From Bacteroides sp. (GTDB lineage Bacteria > Bacteroidota > Bacteroidia > Bacteroidales > Bacteroidaceae): DNA of 64,000 nucleotides. Positions 8,261-16,198 of the stretch are shown here, in pieces. The position numbers and the translations under genes are program-made. Location of the stretch: positions 1 to 64,000 of the forward strand of contig JALCME010000004.1 in assembly GCA_022648295.1 (NCBI GenBank). Reading direction: 5' to 3'. Position 1 is the first letter of the stretch; the number at the start of each line of letters is the position of its first letter. The notes below the pieces were generated by a model that worked only from the letters and a program-made list of their open reading frames with translations, made no database searches and had not been told where the DNA came from.

Positions 8261-10051
8261 TCAATCTTCGGAGAAATGTACCAATACCTGACGATAGGAA
8301 TTAAAAATCTTCGACTTGGACACAAAGCCCAAATACTTATTATCTTCATCCACCACGGGAAGATTCCATGCTTTCGTATCATCAAACGTACGCATCACTT
8401 GCTCCATGGTATCAGTGGAATACAACCGCGCCGGAACAGAAGTCATCAGTTTCTCCACGTTAAACCGGTGATACAGTTCCTGACGGAACATGATGTTACG
8501 AATATCATCCAGAGTTACAATACCGATAAGTACCCCATCCTTATCCGTCACCGGGAAAATATTGCGTTTGGAAGTGGAAATAGCTTTCACCAGCTCACCC
8601 AGATCCATATCAGGGTGTACCACCACAAATTCTTTCTCAATCACATTTTCCACCTTCATCAGGGTCAATACGGCTTTATCTTTATGATGCGTTATCAATT
8701 CGCCTTTCTTAGCCAGACGCATGGAATAGATACTATGAGGTTCAAAGACGATAATGGTAAGATAGGCACTTACGGAAACAATGATCAAAGGAAGGAACAA
8801 ATCATATCCTCCCGTCAGTTCCGCTATCAGGAATATCCCCATCAAAGGAGCATGCATCACACCACTCATCACACCCGCCATCCCCATTAAAGCAAAATTC
8901 TTTTCCGGTAAGAAAGAAAACACATTAAATTCATTGCTTAAATGGGAGAAGATGAATCCGGCAATGCAACCCAGGTACAGGGATGGTGCAAAAATACCAC
9001 CGCAACCTCCACCTCCATTAGTCGCACTCGAAGCAAACACCTTAAATAATAGAATAAACGCCAAATAAACAAGCAACAGGTTACTGTGTCCATAGAAGAA
9101 CGAATTGTTCATCACCGTGTTCCAATCCACATTCGAACTGCCGTTAAGCAACAACTCAATCGTATCGTAACCTTCACCATAGAGAGGAGGAAAGAGAAAG
9201 ATCAAGCAACTTAACATAATAGCCCCCAAAAGGAATTTCTTATAGGGCGTATGTAATCGCCCGAATATTCCTTCCACAAAGTTCATGGCACGGGTAAAAT
9301 AAAGCGCTACCAATCCACAAAATATGCCAAGCATAATGACATAAGGAATACGTCCCAATTCAAAAGCCTGATCAACATGGAACTTGAACATAGCTCCCGT
9401 ACCCGTTACAATATAAGAAACCGTTGCTGCGGTCACGGCCGAAATCAACAAAGGCAGCAGGGAAGTCATGGTCAAATCGAGCATCAGCACTTCCAGCGTA
9501 AAAACAAGTCCGGCAATCGGTGCTTTAAAGATACCAGCAATAGCTCCCGCCCCACCACATCCTAACAAAAGCATCAAGGTATGTTGCTGCATTTTAAACA
9601 AACTCCCCAAATTGGAACCCACTGCAGATCCCGTTAATACAATTGGAGATTCTCCACCGACAGATCCACCAAAGCCTATAGTAAGCGCACTGGCAACAAT
9701 AGAAGACCACATGTTGTGGCGTTTAATGCGTCCCTGGCGACGGGATATAGCATATAGAATCTTTGTGACCCCATGACCAATATCATCTTTCACCACATAG
9801 CGGACAAAGAGGCCCGATAATAGAATACCAATAGCCGGATAGACCAAATAAAGGTAATTGGCTCCCGTTGCACTAAAGTTATCTGTCAGAAAGTTCTGTA
9901 TCCAATGAATCAGAAACTTTAGTAATAATGCACTAAAAGCAGCAAAAATACCGACTAAGAAACTTAGTATCAAGATAAACTGCTTTTCCTTGATATTCCT
10001 TTCGCGCCATAAAAGAAAACGCTGTAACAAACTAATCTTCTCCTTTTCCAT
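8261..10051 (-). CDS. ClC-family chloride channel/transporter with CBS pair
   Basis: A 596-residue inner-membrane protein: about ten helices (residues 25-440) forming a ClC core, then two CBS domains (about 450-590; ENVIEKEFVVVHPDMDLGEL and EKLMTSVPARLYSTDTMEQV begin them). The core shows the chloride-selectivity motifs GGSVGGESP (gating Glu134), GAIAGIFKAPIAGLVF and GGGGCGGIFAPSL. In the helix carrying E202/E203 of the E. coli exchanger it reads FTLEVL, so the position of the internal 'proton' glutamate appears to be Val, as in animal ClC channels. That hints at a channel or an altered coupling mode rather than a standard 2Cl-/H+ exchanger; this is inference. CBS domains usually bind adenine nucleotides. 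It lies between tsaC and fmt on the same strand. Confidence 0.93.
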   Translation of the reverse strand: MEKEKISLLQRFLLWRERNIKEKQFILILSFLVGIFAAFSALLLKFLIHWIQNFLTDNFSATGANYLYLVYPAIGILLSGLFVRYVVKDDIGHGVTKILYAISRRQGRIKRHNMWSSIVASALTIGFGGSVGGESPIVLTGSAVGSNLGSLFKMQQHTLMLLLGCGGAGAIAGIFKAPIAGLVFTLEVLMLDLTMTSLLPLLISAVTAATVSYIVTGTGAMFKFHVDQAFELGRIPYVIMLGIFCGLVALYFTRAMNFVEGIFGRLHTPYKKFLLGAIMLSCLIFLFPPLYGEGYDTIELLLNGSSNVDWNTVMNNSFFYGHSNLLLVYLAFILLFKVFASSATNGGGGCGGIFAPSLYLGCIAGFIFSHLSNEFNVFSFLPEKNFALMGMAGVMSGVMHAPLMGIFLIAELTGGYDLFLPLIIVSVSAYLTIIVFEPHSIYSMRLAKKGELITHHKDKAVLTLMKVENVIEKEFVVVHPDMDLGELVKAISTSKRNIFPVTDKDGVLIGIVTLDDIRNIMFRQELYHRFNVEKLMTSVPARLYSTDTMEQVMRTFDDTKAWNLPVVDEDNKYLGFVSKSKIFNSYRQVLVHFSED

Positions 10052-10179
10052 AACGTATTTATATGCCTTTCTCCAATTGAGTAGAAAGACAAAAATTATA
10101 ATGTAGCAGACAACCGAGATCTTATTACAACTGATCAGTCGTCTTCAATTTGTGTTTGTATTTGAGTACGCTTTAGCGG

Positions 10180-10743
10180 TTACTTGCGGATAATTTTAAA
10201 AGTACCGTCCGCCTCGAATTTAATAATGCCTGAAGGCTGCGGATGCCCCATGTCATCCTGACGAAACTCCACCACGTAATCCACTAAAGCTTTTATTTCA
10301 TCACTAACTTCACTAAAATTAGCCGGCGAAGGCTGACCGCTTATATTAGCAGAGGTCGAAACAATTGCTTTCCTGAACTGCTGGCAAAGACGGTGCGAAA
10401 AATCTTCGTTTGTGACCCTAATGCCCACACTCCCGTCTTCAGCCAATAAATTAGGAGCCAAATTACGCGCACCAGGGTAAATCACTGTCAGCGGTTTTTC
10501 CGCCACCTCAATCAAATCCCATGTTATATCCGGCACCTCACTCACATAAAAATTCACTTTCGCAAAAGAATCAACCAGCACAAGCATCGCCTTGCTGTCC
10601 GAACGCTGTTTAATCTCGTAAACACGACGCACTGCTTCTTCGTTCGTAGCATCACAACCAATGCCCCAAATGGTGTCAGTAGGGTACAGAATCACCCCTC
10701 CTTCATTCATCACCTGACAGGCTTTTTTTAGTTCTTCTATCAT
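10180..10743 (-). CDS. L-threonylcarbamoyladenylate synthase (Sua5/YciO/YrdC family)
   Basis: Makes threonylcarbamoyl-AMP from threonine, bicarbonate and ATP, the first step of the t6A modification at position 37 of ANN-decoding tRNAs; cytoplasmic. The YrdC fold is shown by GGVILYPTDTIWGIGCDA, RVYEIKQRSDSKAMLVLV, EKPLTVIYPGARNL, GSVGIRVTNEDF and IVSTSANISGQPSP. With the start at MIEELKKACQ it has 187 residues, as in short TsaC/YciO-type proteins without the Sua5 C-terminal domain. An upstream ATG would add 17 residues, but it lies beyond the promoter -7 box at 10775-10782 and would not be transcribed. It is first in the minus-strand run and divergent from the thioesterase gene. Confidence 0.92.
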   Translation of the reverse strand: MIEELKKACQVMNEGGVILYPTDTIWGIGCDATNEEAVRRVYEIKQRSDSKAMLVLVDSFAKVNFYVSEVPDITWDLIEVAEKPLTVIYPGARNLAPNLLAEDGSVGIRVTNEDFSHRLCQQFRKAIVSTSANISGQPSPANFSEVSDEIKALVDYVVEFRQDDMGHPQPSGIIKFEADGTFKIIRK

Positions 10744-10773
10744 TTCTTGATGTATATATACAGCGATAAACAT

Positions 10774-10792
10774 GCAAAAGTAGTACTTTTGC
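10774..10792. promoter_or_regulatory. Back-to-back divergent -7 elements forming a palindrome
   Basis: The 19-mer GCAAAAGTAGTACTTTTGC is palindromic around G10783. It holds a leftward Bacteroides -7 box (CAAAAGTA, 10775-10782, for tsaC) and a rightward one (TACTTTTG, 10784-10791, for the thioesterase), one base apart. Expected transcript starts fall about 25 bases before both genes. The -33 elements are weak (leftward TTTC 20 bp away). The two promoters would share DNA and could not be occupied at once. Confidence 0.6.
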
Positions 10793-10822
10793 ACAACAAA
10801 TAGAAACGTTTAAGAGAAAACA

Positions 10823-11272
10823 ATGGAAGAAATAACATATAAGCATACGCTACCCATACAATTACGCTTCAACGATATAGACAAATTTGGGCATGTAAAC
10901 AACACCGTATATTTTTCATTTTACGATCTGGGAAAGACCGAATACTTCGCATCTGTATGCCCTCATGTGAATTGGGAAAAAGAAGGCATTGTAGTGGTAC
11001 ATATTGAAGCTGACTTCCTTGCACAAATCCGTGCAACGGATAACGTAGCCGTCCAAACCGCCGTCACAGAGATCGGCACTAAAAGTTTCCATCTGATGCA
11101 ACGGGTTATTGACACGAAAAGCGATGAAATAAAATGTGTCTGCCGTTCCGTCATGGTCACTTACAACCTCGAGAAACATGAGTCCATGGCATTGACAGAG
11201 GAATGGATAAATGCCATTTGCCTTTACGAAGGAAAAGATTTAAAGCGCAAAAAAAGAGAACTCTCTTTGTAG
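10823..11272 (+). CDS. Acyl-CoA thioesterase, 4HBT/YbgC-like hotdog fold
   Basis: A 149-residue single hotdog domain. The segment RFNDIDKFGHVNNTVYFSF is the 4-hydroxybenzoyl-CoA thioesterase/YbgC signature, with the catalytic Asp in DIDKFGHVNN and a helix following. The GIVVVHIEADFLAQI and KSFHLMQRVI strands complete the fold. It should hydrolyse an acyl-CoA or acyl-ACP thioester in the cytoplasm; the substrate cannot be told. It starts about 25 bases after the predicted transcript start from the divergent promoter at 10784-10791 and is followed, 60 bp on, by the LytTR regulator gene, with which it may be co-transcribed. Confidence 0.9.
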   Translation: MEEITYKHTLPIQLRFNDIDKFGHVNNTVYFSFYDLGKTEYFASVCPHVNWEKEGIVVVHIEADFLAQIRATDNVAVQTAVTEIGTKSFHLMQRVIDTKSDEIKCVCRSVMVTYNLEKHESMALTEEWINAICLYEGKDLKRKKRELSL

Positions 11273-11332
11273 ATTTATAAAAAAACATTAAATTGCATAC
11301 TATTAGCAGAGATAACCAGAGAAGACAACATC

Positions 11333-12103
11333 ATGCATTCCGCCATGAACGTATTGATAGTAGAAGATGAGCAGCTTCTAGCCACAGAACTGGCTGAAAG
11401 GCTGATACACCTTGACAACGAAATAAAAATAGTCGGGCAAACGGATAGTGTTGCGTCTACCGTAAAGTGGTTGCAACAAAATGAATGTGACCTGATTTTT
11501 TTAGATATCCACCTCAGTGACGGCATTTCTTTTTCCATCTTTGATAAGATAAAAGTAAGTTCACCTGTGATTTTCACAACAGCCTATGACAGATATGCCA
11601 TAAAAGCCTTTGAAGTCAATAGCATAGCTTATCTACTCAAGCCCGTTAATGAAAAAGATCTGGAACGGGTACTGAAGAAATATAAAGAAATGAAAAGCAT
11701 ATTCCGTGCCGATTTTGAGAGTATACTTAACAGCTTAGGAAAATCTTCCGTGCCGAAACGACACTATATCAGCCGCATCATGCTCAGTTCAGGAAAAGCC
11801 CAAATGGCCATGAATGTAGAAGATATTGCTTATTTCATGGCAGACGGACGCTATCTCTTTGCCATTTCCAAAACAGGAGAAAGATATTTCTGCGACAACA
11901 CCTTATACAAATTGGAAGAAGAACTGGATAGCTATCAATTCTTCAGATTAAACCGCCGTTTCCTTGTTAACTTCGACAACGTCGCATATTTCACAGCATA
12001 CTCTAAGAGCAGAATAAGAGTAAACTTAACCCCCGAACCGGAAGAGAAAATCATCATAAGTGCAGAAAGAGTCAAAGAATTTAAGCAATGGTTGGTAAGA
12101 TAA
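11333..12103 (+). CDS. LytTR-family response regulator
   Basis: A 256-residue two-domain regulator. The receiver (residues 5-125) has the acidic pair in LIVEDEQ, the phospho-acceptor Asp58 in LIFLDIHLSDG, the conserved Thr in VIFTTAYD and Lys in YLLKPVN. The LytTR DNA-binding domain (about 153-256) has EDIAYFMADGRYLFAI, a YKLEEEL segment and FFRLNRRFLVNF. LytTR domains bind pairs of about 9-bp direct repeats spaced roughly 21 bp, usually as dimers. The gene overlaps its sensor kinase by 16 bp. A direct repeat of that geometry (13585-13614) precedes the metalloprotease-SusCD operon just downstream, so this operon is the likely target. The start may be ATG at 11333 or the one at 11345. Confidence 0.94.
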   Translation: MHSAMNVLIVEDEQLLATELAERLIHLDNEIKIVGQTDSVASTVKWLQQNECDLIFLDIHLSDGISFSIFDKIKVSSPVIFTTAYDRYAIKAFEVNSIAYLLKPVNEKDLERVLKKYKEMKSIFRADFESILNSLGKSSVPKRHYISRIMLSSGKAQMAMNVEDIAYFMADGRYLFAISKTGERYFCDNTLYKLEEELDSYQFFRLNRRFLVNFDNVAYFTAYSKSRIRVNLTPEPEEKIIISAERVKEFKQWLVR

Positions 12104-13566
12104 CAAAAGGGCTGTTCTCCAATGCCTATTTCAGAATAAGTGTGACAATTCTCATCGGCTTCATTTTCGCCACTTGGTATTTAAACAAACAAGTGGAAAA
12201 AGAAGCGGTGAAGAATATAGATATTACGATGCAGAGAACAGCTATCAACAGCATTCAGGTAGTCACAAACATCCTGAATAATTATGAGAGTCAACTCCTC
12301 TTTTTACAGACCATTTTTTCTTCAAATGCGCCGGTAACCGTGCTACAAAAAACAATTGCCAACATCAAAAAGTTAGATCCAAGCATTGATTCTATCTATG
12401 TGGAGCCCTTCACTCTTCCCAACTCCTTACAAACGGGAATACCCCGATGCAAAGTTGTAGAAAGAAACGGATCTCGCTTTATCAAATTCTCATTATCACT
12501 GAATGCCTCTTCACAACTATCATTCCTTATTAGCTTAATGAAATTCCATAAGAAAATAACGGAAATCAAAGACAAGAATTACTATGCCTATGTAACAATA
12601 GCCTCCGACAGCATTTATTTGTACCACCCGGATGAAAAAAGAATAGGAGGCAAAGTCGAAGCATTAGATCTGGCTAATGAAAAGAAAATATTTTCCTCCT
12701 CTAAAGATATCATGGAAAATGTTTATTCCGACTATCTGGGATTTCCCGTATACCGATACTACAAATTAGTGGATATGGGAGGAGAAAAATGGATATTCAC
12801 AGCTAATCCGGATATGGGATTGAGCGATTCTATCAAGCAAACGGGAAACAACTTTTTAATTATTTCTATTGTAGCCATATGCTCTTTCCTTGCAGTTTTT
12901 GCATTAAGCATTCTAAGATGGAAAAAAGAATTTGCAGCCCGCAGAGCTATAGAGCGACAAAACATGAACCTCCTACTAAAGGCGGAACAACAAAAACAAA
13001 TCATGGTATCCGCCGAACTGGAGCGTTTAAAAAGCGGACTAAACCCCCATTTCTTGTTTAATTCTTTGGGGAGCCTACGGGCTTTAATCAGTAAAGACAC
13101 CCAAATAGCAAAAGAGTTTGCAATGACTTTGTCGGACTTATACCGCTACATGCTCAGACAGGAAGACCAAAATCTGGTCACACTCAAAGAAGAGTTGGAA
13201 TTCACCGAGAACTATATCAGCTTGCAAAAAATACGATTTGCCAATAAAATAATAACGGAGATCAATATACCTACAGAGTTGCTTGAGTGTAAAGTTCCTC
13301 CAATCTCGTTGCAACTACTGGTAGAAAACTGCATTAAACACACCAAGATTTCTGACAGCGAACCTCTACACATTCAGATTTACGCGGAAGAGCATTTACT
13401 TGCGGTAGCAAACAATTATAATCCGCGGGAATCAGAAATGGAATACTCGGGTAAAGGCATTGAAAATTTAATTAAAAGATATTCCTTTTTGACTCAAATA
13501 AACTGCCAATTTGAAATTTCAAAAGGGTATTATATTGCCAAAATTCCGCTCATTTTTACGCAATAA
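12088..13566 (+). CDS. Sensor histidine kinase, LytS/YehU (His_kinase) type
   Basis: A 492-residue membrane kinase. A first helix (about 13-31) and a second (about 257-280) enclose a periplasmic sensor region of about 225 residues that may be a dCache-like fold; I cannot name its ligand. After a short coiled coil comes the His_kinase domain: ELERLKSGLNPHFLFNSLGS with the phospho-accepting His, then the ATPase part with LQLLVENCIKHT (N box) and YSGKGIENLIKRY (G box). This family pairs with LytTR regulators, and the overlap with the regulator gene upstream confirms the pair. The metalloprotease/SusC/SusD operon follows 103 bp later, which suggests that the sensor responds to a signal connected with peptide or protein use. 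That last point is inference from position. Confidence 0.93.
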   Translation: MVGKITKGLFSNAYFRISVTILIGFIFATWYLNKQVEKEAVKNIDITMQRTAINSIQVVTNILNNYESQLLFLQTIFSSNAPVTVLQKTIANIKKLDPSIDSIYVEPFTLPNSLQTGIPRCKVVERNGSRFIKFSLSLNASSQLSFLISLMKFHKKITEIKDKNYYAYVTIASDSIYLYHPDEKRIGGKVEALDLANEKKIFSSSKDIMENVYSDYLGFPVYRYYKLVDMGGEKWIFTANPDMGLSDSIKQTGNNFLIISIVAICSFLAVFALSILRWKKEFAARRAIERQNMNLLLKAEQQKQIMVSAELERLKSGLNPHFLFNSLGSLRALISKDTQIAKEFAMTLSDLYRYMLRQEDQNLVTLKEELEFTENYISLQKIRFANKIITEINIPTELLECKVPPISLQLLVENCIKHTKISDSEPLHIQIYAEEHLLAVANNYNPRESEMEYSGKGIENLIKRYSFLTQINCQFEISKGYYIAKIPLIFTQ

Positions 13567-13584
13567 AGGCAGATAAGCATCCAT

Positions 13585-13614
13585 TTCACTACACATATTA
13601 CCCGGTTCACTACA
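13585..13614 (+). promoter_or_regulatory. Direct repeat TTCACTACA x2, candidate LytTR operator
   Basis: TTCACTACA occurs at 13585-13593 and again at 13606-13614, a 21-bp period (two helical turns) with a 12-bp gap. This is the geometry of LytTR sites. The second copy ends about 30 bp before the -7 box at 13644-13651, just upstream of where a -33 element would lie. Placement fits an activator of the metalloprotease-SusC-SusD operon. Confidence 0.6.
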
Positions 13615-13643
13615 TTTCTTTTTTTTAAGAGACAGTTTCCTAG

Positions 13644-13651
13644 TACTTTTG
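13644..13651 (+). promoter_or_regulatory. -7 element of the metalloprotease-SusCD promoter
   Basis: TACTTTTG matches the Bacteroides -7 consensus TAnnTTTG and lies 17 bp before the protease ATG. The -33 region (13617-13627) is a T run without TTG, which fits a promoter that needs the activator proposed to bind 13585-13614. The 5' leader would be only about 10 bases. Confidence 0.6.
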
Positions 13652-13668
13652 ACAAAAAGTTATAGTTT

Positions 13669-16170
13669 ATGAAATATGTGCTAATAGTTGTATGCTTGTT
13701 CTTCTCTTTTGAAAGCAATGCCAATACGGGATTTTTTAAAAAGAAAAAAAAGAGTGCCCCATCCACTGAAAAAGTGGAAAAACCGGATAAGTTCAAGCAA
13801 CTAACTGACAGTTCAAGTTGCGACCGCGGACTATTTTCGGTCTATAAGAAGAATAATGATTATTACTACCTAATTCCCGATAGCCTGACAAACGCAGATT
13901 TTCTAATCGTCAACAAGATATCCCAAGTTCCCGCTAATCTAAATGATGCAGGCATTAATAAAGGCATGAGTTTTGAGAATATTGTTATTCAATTTCAAAT
14001 CAACAAAGAACAGAATAAAGTATATGCACTTCAATATAAACCTTTTATAGACGTACCGGATTCATCTAAAATAAGTATAAGCGTAGCCAATAATTTTGCA
14101 AAATCCATTCTAGAATCCTTCAAAATTGAAGCTTACAATAAAGATAGTACAGCCGTTTTAATTAAAGTGAATAAAGTCTATGACGGTACTAAAACGAGCT
14201 TTAACAATGTATTCGGAATGACAGGACTAGACACCTCTCCCATTAGTGAGTACTCCTATATTTCGTCCATAAAAAGTTTCCCGCACAACATTCTGGTAAA
14301 AGCCATGCAAACGACCAAAATACCCGGTGCAAGCACTTCGGCCAACCTAACCGTCGAAATATCTTCCAATCTGGTATTACTACCCCGGCAACCAATGCCC
14401 CCTCGCTTTGAAGATGCTAGAGTAGGTTATTTTTCCACCCCCCGCTGGTATTTTAATGATGAACAGCATGAGTTGGAGAAACGGGATGTCATTACCCGCT
14501 GGAGACTGGAGCCCAAAGATAAAGCGGCTTACTTTCGTGGAGAACTCACCGAACCGATAAAACCGATTGTATTCTATATTGACCCAGCCACTCCAAAGCA
14601 ATGGAGAAAGTATATAATAGCAGGAGTAAAAGATTGGCAAAAAGCTTTTGAAGCAGCAGGTTTTAAAGACGCTATCGTTGCCAAAGAAATCGCTCCGGAA
14701 GATTCTGATTTTGATATTGATGACATGCGCTATTCGGTAATAACTTACGTTGCCTCCGATAAAGCCAATGCCATGGGACCTTCAGTGTACGACCCCCGTT
14801 CAGGTGAAATACTGGAAGGAAATGTGATCTGGTGGCATAATGTGATGACTGCGGTACATTCCTGGATGCGTGTACAAACAGGAATCATTGATGAAAAAGC
14901 AAGAGCAAATAAATTCACCGACAAGCATATGGGAGAAGCCATCCGTTTTGTTTCATCCCATGAAATAGGACATACACTCGGACTAAAGCATAATATGGGA
15001 GCTTCTTATTCTTATCCCGTAGACTCACTGCGCAGCGAAACATTCTGTACTAAAATGGGGACGGCAAGTTCCATCATGGACTATGCCCGCTTCAACTACG
15101 TTGCACAACCGGGCGATCATGTTACTTCACTCACTCCTAAAATAGGCGAATACGATAAATTCGCCATTGCATGGGGGTATCATTACTATAAGGAAAAGAA
15201 TGCCCATAAAGAACTCCCCCTGCTTAATAAAGTGGTGGCTCAGGCCTATAAAAATCCACACTGCCATTTCCTGCCGCAACAAGATATGCGCACAGCGGTC
15301 GATCCAAGAGCGCAAAGTGAAGACTTGGGCGACGATGCCGTTAAAGCCAGCGAATACGGCATACAGAACCTAAAGCGTCTCATGCAAAACATCTTGAAAT
15401 GGACAACGGAAGACGGCGATGATTATTTGGAAGCGGGAAAACTGCTCAATGATATCATCGGACAATGGAATCTCTACTCTTACCATGTATTAACCAATGT
15501 AGGCGGAGTGTATATCAATCAAACCAGGTACGGAGACAGACAGAACAGTTACACATTCGTACCACGGAAAAAGCAAAAAGAAGCCGTACGCTATTTGATT
15601 GATCAGGTAATCACCTATCCGAAATGGCTATTTGGCGATCCGATATATGATTATGTATATCCCGTTAAAGAATCGCCAAACGGTTATCGTGAATACAGTC
15701 CACTTAGTACATTAAAGAATATCCAGTCCTATATACTTTGGGATCTGACCACCAACGAGCGTTTGGACCGGATGATAGCCAATGAAATGAAAAATGGCAA
15801 ACAAGCTTATACAGCTTCCGAGCTGATGGATGATCTTTATAAAGCAATCTTTGCCAAAACCATTCAGAACCAAACTCTGGATATCATGGAAATGGCCACC
15901 CAAAAAGGCTTTATAGATGCCCTTATTGTTGCAGCAGATAGAAATGAAGTAAGCAAAGTAAAGAAAGGCCTTGCAAATAATACTGATAAATTCAGTTCTG
16001 AACTCATTTTCTCAGGTCCCCAAAGAGCATCAGAAGCCATTTCCATAAAGCGGGGAACTTTGCTCAGGATTGAGCAATTACTAAAATCAAGATTAAAGAC
16101 GGGCAATCAACCCACACACTATCATTACGAAGATATGATATTACGTATTGATAACTCTTTGCGAAAATAA
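13669..16170 (+). CDS. Secreted zinc-dependent metalloprotease (DUF5117/DUF4953)
   Basis: An 833-residue protein with a signal peptide (MKYVLIVVCLFFSFESNA), then a basic run KKKKK. It contains the Bacteroidetes metalloprotease architecture: a DUF5118-like start (about 40-90), DUF5117 (about 95-300) and a DUF4953 catalytic region. The extended zinc motif HEIGHTLGLKHN starts at residue 431 (HExxHxxGxxH, metzincin-like), followed by a candidate Met-turn in SSIMDYARFNYV. It is probably periplasmic or surface-exposed and degrades peptides or proteins. It is followed at 28 bp by SusC and then SusD, so the three probably act together: digestion plus TonB-dependent uptake of the products. A -7 box and a candidate LytTR operator precede it. 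Substrate is unknown. Confidence 0.9.
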   Translation: MKYVLIVVCLFFSFESNANTGFFKKKKKSAPSTEKVEKPDKFKQLTDSSSCDRGLFSVYKKNNDYYYLIPDSLTNADFLIVNKISQVPANLNDAGINKGMSFENIVIQFQINKEQNKVYALQYKPFIDVPDSSKISISVANNFAKSILESFKIEAYNKDSTAVLIKVNKVYDGTKTSFNNVFGMTGLDTSPISEYSYISSIKSFPHNILVKAMQTTKIPGASTSANLTVEISSNLVLLPRQPMPPRFEDARVGYFSTPRWYFNDEQHELEKRDVITRWRLEPKDKAAYFRGELTEPIKPIVFYIDPATPKQWRKYIIAGVKDWQKAFEAAGFKDAIVAKEIAPEDSDFDIDDMRYSVITYVASDKANAMGPSVYDPRSGEILEGNVIWWHNVMTAVHSWMRVQTGIIDEKARANKFTDKHMGEAIRFVSSHEIGHTLGLKHNMGASYSYPVDSLRSETFCTKMGTASSIMDYARFNYVAQPGDHVTSLTPKIGEYDKFAIAWGYHYYKEKNAHKELPLLNKVVAQAYKNPHCHFLPQQDMRTAVDPRAQSEDLGDDAVKASEYGIQNLKRLMQNILKWTTEDGDDYLEAGKLLNDIIGQWNLYSYHVLTNVGGVYINQTRYGDRQNSYTFVPRKKQKEAVRYLIDQVITYPKWLFGDPIYDYVYPVKESPNGYREYSPLSTLKNIQSYILWDLTTNERLDRMIANEMKNGKQAYTASELMDDLYKAIFAKTIQNQTLDIMEMATQKGFIDALIVAADRNEVSKVKKGLANNTDKFSSELIFSGPQRASEAISIKRGTLLRIEQLLKSRLKTGNQPTHYHYEDMILRIDNSLRK

Positions 16171-16198
16171 ACCCATATACAAATAAATAACTATCTAA

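Noticed and set aside
10127-10142. Palindrome ACAACTGATCAGTCGT between clc and tsaC
   Set aside because: Single, imperfect and without a T tract; could not be tied to a function.
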